Assembly: GCF_009769735.1 (NCBI RefSeq)
Contig: NZ_WSRO01000002.1
Span: forward strand, 1,364,001-1,428,000
Direction of reading: 5' to 3'
Source of the DNA: Streptomyces sp. BA2
GTDB lineage: Bacteria > Actinomycetota > Actinomycetes > Streptomycetales > Streptomycetaceae
DNA length: 64,000 nucleotides
The position numbers were made by a program, and so were the translations under genes. Position 1 is the first letter of the stretch. Each line of letters starts with the position of its first letter. The notes under the pieces are model-generated. The model did not search any database and was not told where the DNA came from. It saw only the letters and a list, made by a program, of their open reading frames with translations. This document shows positions 62,259 to 64,000 of the stretch, one piece after another.

Positions 62259-64000
62259 CTACCGGCCGGAGTTGTCCCCGTAAACGATGCCACGGCCGTT
62301 CGTCGACACGTACACCCGCCCGTAGATCCGTGGATCACCGGTGATGGCCGCTCCGGTCCAGCCCCACTGGTGGGCGTCGTCGTTGATGCGCACCCAGCTC
62401 TCGCCGGCGTCGGTGGAGCGGAAGATGCCGCGCACCCCGTCGATCCTGGCGCTGGTGTAGAGCGTCTGGTGGTCGGAGCCCGGCGCGGCCTTGCCGAAGC
62501 CGATCGTGTCGGCCTCCTCGACGCCCTGGACGCGGGTGAAGCTCGCGCCGGAGTCCGTCGAGTGCCACAGGCCGTACGTCCCACCGGCCTTGCCGCCCGC
62601 GAGCCAGATGTCGCCCTTGGAGCCCGGTAGTGCCTTGAAGCGCACCGCGCCCTCGGCCGGAAGTCCGGTGGAAGCCTTCGCGGTGAAGGTCGCCCCGCCG
62701 TCCGTACTGACGTAGAACGTCCCGGACTTGAAGCCGTAGAACGTCTTCGGGTCGGCCCGGTCGGACTCGACGACGGCGCCCTGCGGGATGCCGGAGGACG
62801 CCGTCCACGACGCGCCACGGTCACCGCTGGTGTGCACGCCCGTGCCGTCGGGGCTCCACACGAAGCGGCTGCCGTCGGCGGACGCGGCGACCGTGCCGCC
62901 GCCAGAGACTCCCGAAGGCTCCTTTCCTGCCGACCAGTTGGCGCCGTTGTCACCGGAGAAGGCGATACGTGGCCCGCTGTCGAGCTGGCCGACGCGCACC
63001 ACCGTGTCCGGATCGGACTCGGCGTGGTCGATGCTGGTCGTGGTGGTGAAGTTGGGCTCGGTGTACATCAGGGGCGGCACCTGGGTGACATCCGTGTGCC
63101 GGAAGCCGCCGATGTCGCCGAGCGCGCTGAGCAGCGGCGCTCCGGATGCCGGTGCGGCGAGGTCGTTGACGGCGGTCTCCTCAAGGCCCTTCACCATCGG
63201 GGTGACGGTGAACTTGCCGCCGCTGTCCCACTGTTGGAGGTTTCTGGTGCCGTAGACGGTGGCCCCGGTGCCATACATCATCCGGTCGGAGTCGAAGGGG
63301 TCGATCTCCAGGGCCTCGGTCATCCAGCCCAGCTTCGGGCTCTGTTCGGGCGGCGTCGGGTTCGCGCCCCACGACAGCCAGGGCACGGACGAGATGTCCA
63401 TGGTGTAGCGGTTGGTGCGCTCGGGATAGGCGGCGTAGCTCCAGGCTCCGGTCCAGCTTCCGCCGCTGTCGGTGGAGCGGAAGATCTGGGTGTCCGGGTA
63501 CCAGGAGCTGTAGCCGGTGACCATGACGGTGCCCGGACGTTGCCGGTCGATGCTCAGTCCGCTGTAGCCGTAGTACGTGTCGGCGTCGGTGGCGGGGCTG
63601 ATGTTCTTCCACTCGCCGGTGCGGGTCGCGTACCGCCACACCTGGCCCTTGGTGCCGTCGTAGGGGCCGCCCTTGTCGCTGTAGGCGAGGTAGAGATAGC
63701 CGTTCTCCGCGTCGAGCACGCCCTTGTGGGCGAGGTGGCCGGTGGGCTGGCCCGCGAGGCGGGACCAGGTGGCGCCCGCGTCCGTCGAGCGGTAGACGGC
63801 GTTGGCCTTGTCGGCGACGCCGACGTAGACGGTCTTGGTGCGCTTGCCCGAGGTGCCGGTCGACTCGTCGAACGTGACCCAGGCGATGCCCTGGTTGTCG
63901 GAGGCGTAGCCGGTCGAATCACCGGGGTCCTGCTGGTAGTTGCCGGGGTTGGGGAACGCTGTCACCTTCGACCAGGTGGCTCCGGAGTCGGTGGAGCGCC
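62259..64000 (-). CDS. Xyloglucanase-type GH74 protein (5' part outside window)
   Basis: The reading frame is open to the window edge (about 580 residues seen), so signal peptide and N-terminal blades are missing. It is a two-lobed beta-propeller built of repeats such as VYRSTDAGATWSRLAGQP, IFRSTDSGGSWTG and LWHSTDSGASFTRV. The GH74 hallmark LGWMTEALEIDPFDSDRMMY and the end WGWTGAAITGDPRIYGRVYV are present. GH74 enzymes cut the xyloglucan backbone outside cells, supplying oligosaccharides for GH31, GH42 and GH3. The protein ends at the propeller with no binding module after it. It lies upstream of lacI on the same strand. Confidence 0.93.
   Translation of the reverse strand, partial: RSTDSGATWSKVTAFPNPGNYQQDPGDSTGYASDNQGIAWVTFDESTGTSGKRTKTVYVGVADKANAVYRSTDAGATWSRLAGQPTGHLAHKGVLDAENGYLYLAYSDKGGPYDGTKGQVWRYATRTGEWKNISPATDADTYYGYSGLSIDRQRPGTVMVTGYSSWYPDTQIFRSTDSGGSWTGAWSYAAYPERTNRYTMDISSVPWLSWGANPTPPEQSPKLGWMTEALEIDPFDSDRMMYGTGATVYGTRNLQQWDSGGKFTVTPMVKGLEETAVNDLAAPASGAPLLSALGDIGGFRHTDVTQVPPLMYTEPNFTTTTSIDHAESDPDTVVRVGQLDSGPRIAFSGDNGANWSAGKEPSGVSGGGTVAASADGSRFVWSPDGTGVHTSGDRGASWTASSGIPQGAVVESDRADPKTFYGFKSGTFYVSTDGGATFTAKASTGLPAEGAVRFKALPGSKGDIWLAGGKAGGTYGLWHSTDSGASFTRVQGVEEADTIGFGKAAPGSDHQTLYTSARIDGVRGIFRSTDAGESWVRINDDAHQWGWTGAAITGDPRIYGRVYVSTNGRGIVYGDNSGR

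Overview
The window is very GC-rich actinomycete chromosome, almost certainly Streptomyces. Supporting signs are strong G/C bias at third codon positions, many GTG starts, ATGA/GTGA start-stop overlaps, Tat-type lipoproteins, carbohydrate importers without their own ATPase, and SigE-family plus membrane-fused ECF sigma factors. I see no rRNA, tRNA, CRISPR array, prophage or intact insertion sequence.

Most of the window is one large locus for taking apart plant cell-wall polysaccharides, chiefly pectin (homogalacturonan and rhamnogalacturonan I) and xyloglucan. Layout: 1-2.5 kb, a partial dienoyl-CoA-reductase-type flavoenzyme and an alkyltransferase DNA-repair gene. 2.5-13 kb, an IclR regulator, sugar-acid enzymes (enolase-superfamily dehydratase, zinc dehydrogenase), a ChvE-type CUT2 sugar importer, a secreted mutarotase and a GH43. 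13-19 kb (minus), a coupled GH3-GH31-PL3 operon. 19-25.6 kb (plus), a CUT1 importer with GH42 and GH12. 25.6-32.4 kb (minus), an exo-rhamnogalacturonan lyase (PL26-type) and a second CUT1 importer with a YesL-like membrane protein. 32.7-36 kb, a GntR regulator with an aldolase-family protein and an IlvD/Edd dehydratase. 36-46.3 kb, a ten-gene plus-strand run: two permeases, oxidoreductase, PmoA-like protein, GH43, binding protein, CE12, PL1, CE8.

46-53.3 kb interrupts the theme with an ABC-ABC-MFS export-fold transporter operon under a divergent TetR gene, then an ArsR regulator and a flavin-reductase-like protein. 53.3-64 kb returns to pectin and xyloglucan: a second PL3, a SigE-type sigma factor with a membrane partner, a membrane-fused ECF sigma factor, PL11, an alginate-lyase-family protein, a LacI regulator and the 3' part of a GH74.

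Working model: secreted GH74/GH12 cut xyloglucan and PL1/PL3/PL11/PL26 with CE8/CE12 cut pectin. Three CUT1 importers and one CUT2 importer bring in oligomers or monomers, which cytoplasmic GH3, GH31, GH42 and GH43 and the sugar-acid enzymes finish. Two regulatory layers can be read in the DNA. First, a TCGAAGCGCTTCGA-type LacI operator sits at the promoters of the importer operons, the GH3 operon and the lacI gene. Second, a near-identical composite ECF-type promoter precedes the PL3 gene at 53.3 kb and the PL11 gene at 57.9 kb, which bracket the two sigma-factor genes. The second is the strongest candidate for an undescribed system: a membrane-embedded sigma factor with an extracellular domain that may switch on the flanking secreted pectin lyases.
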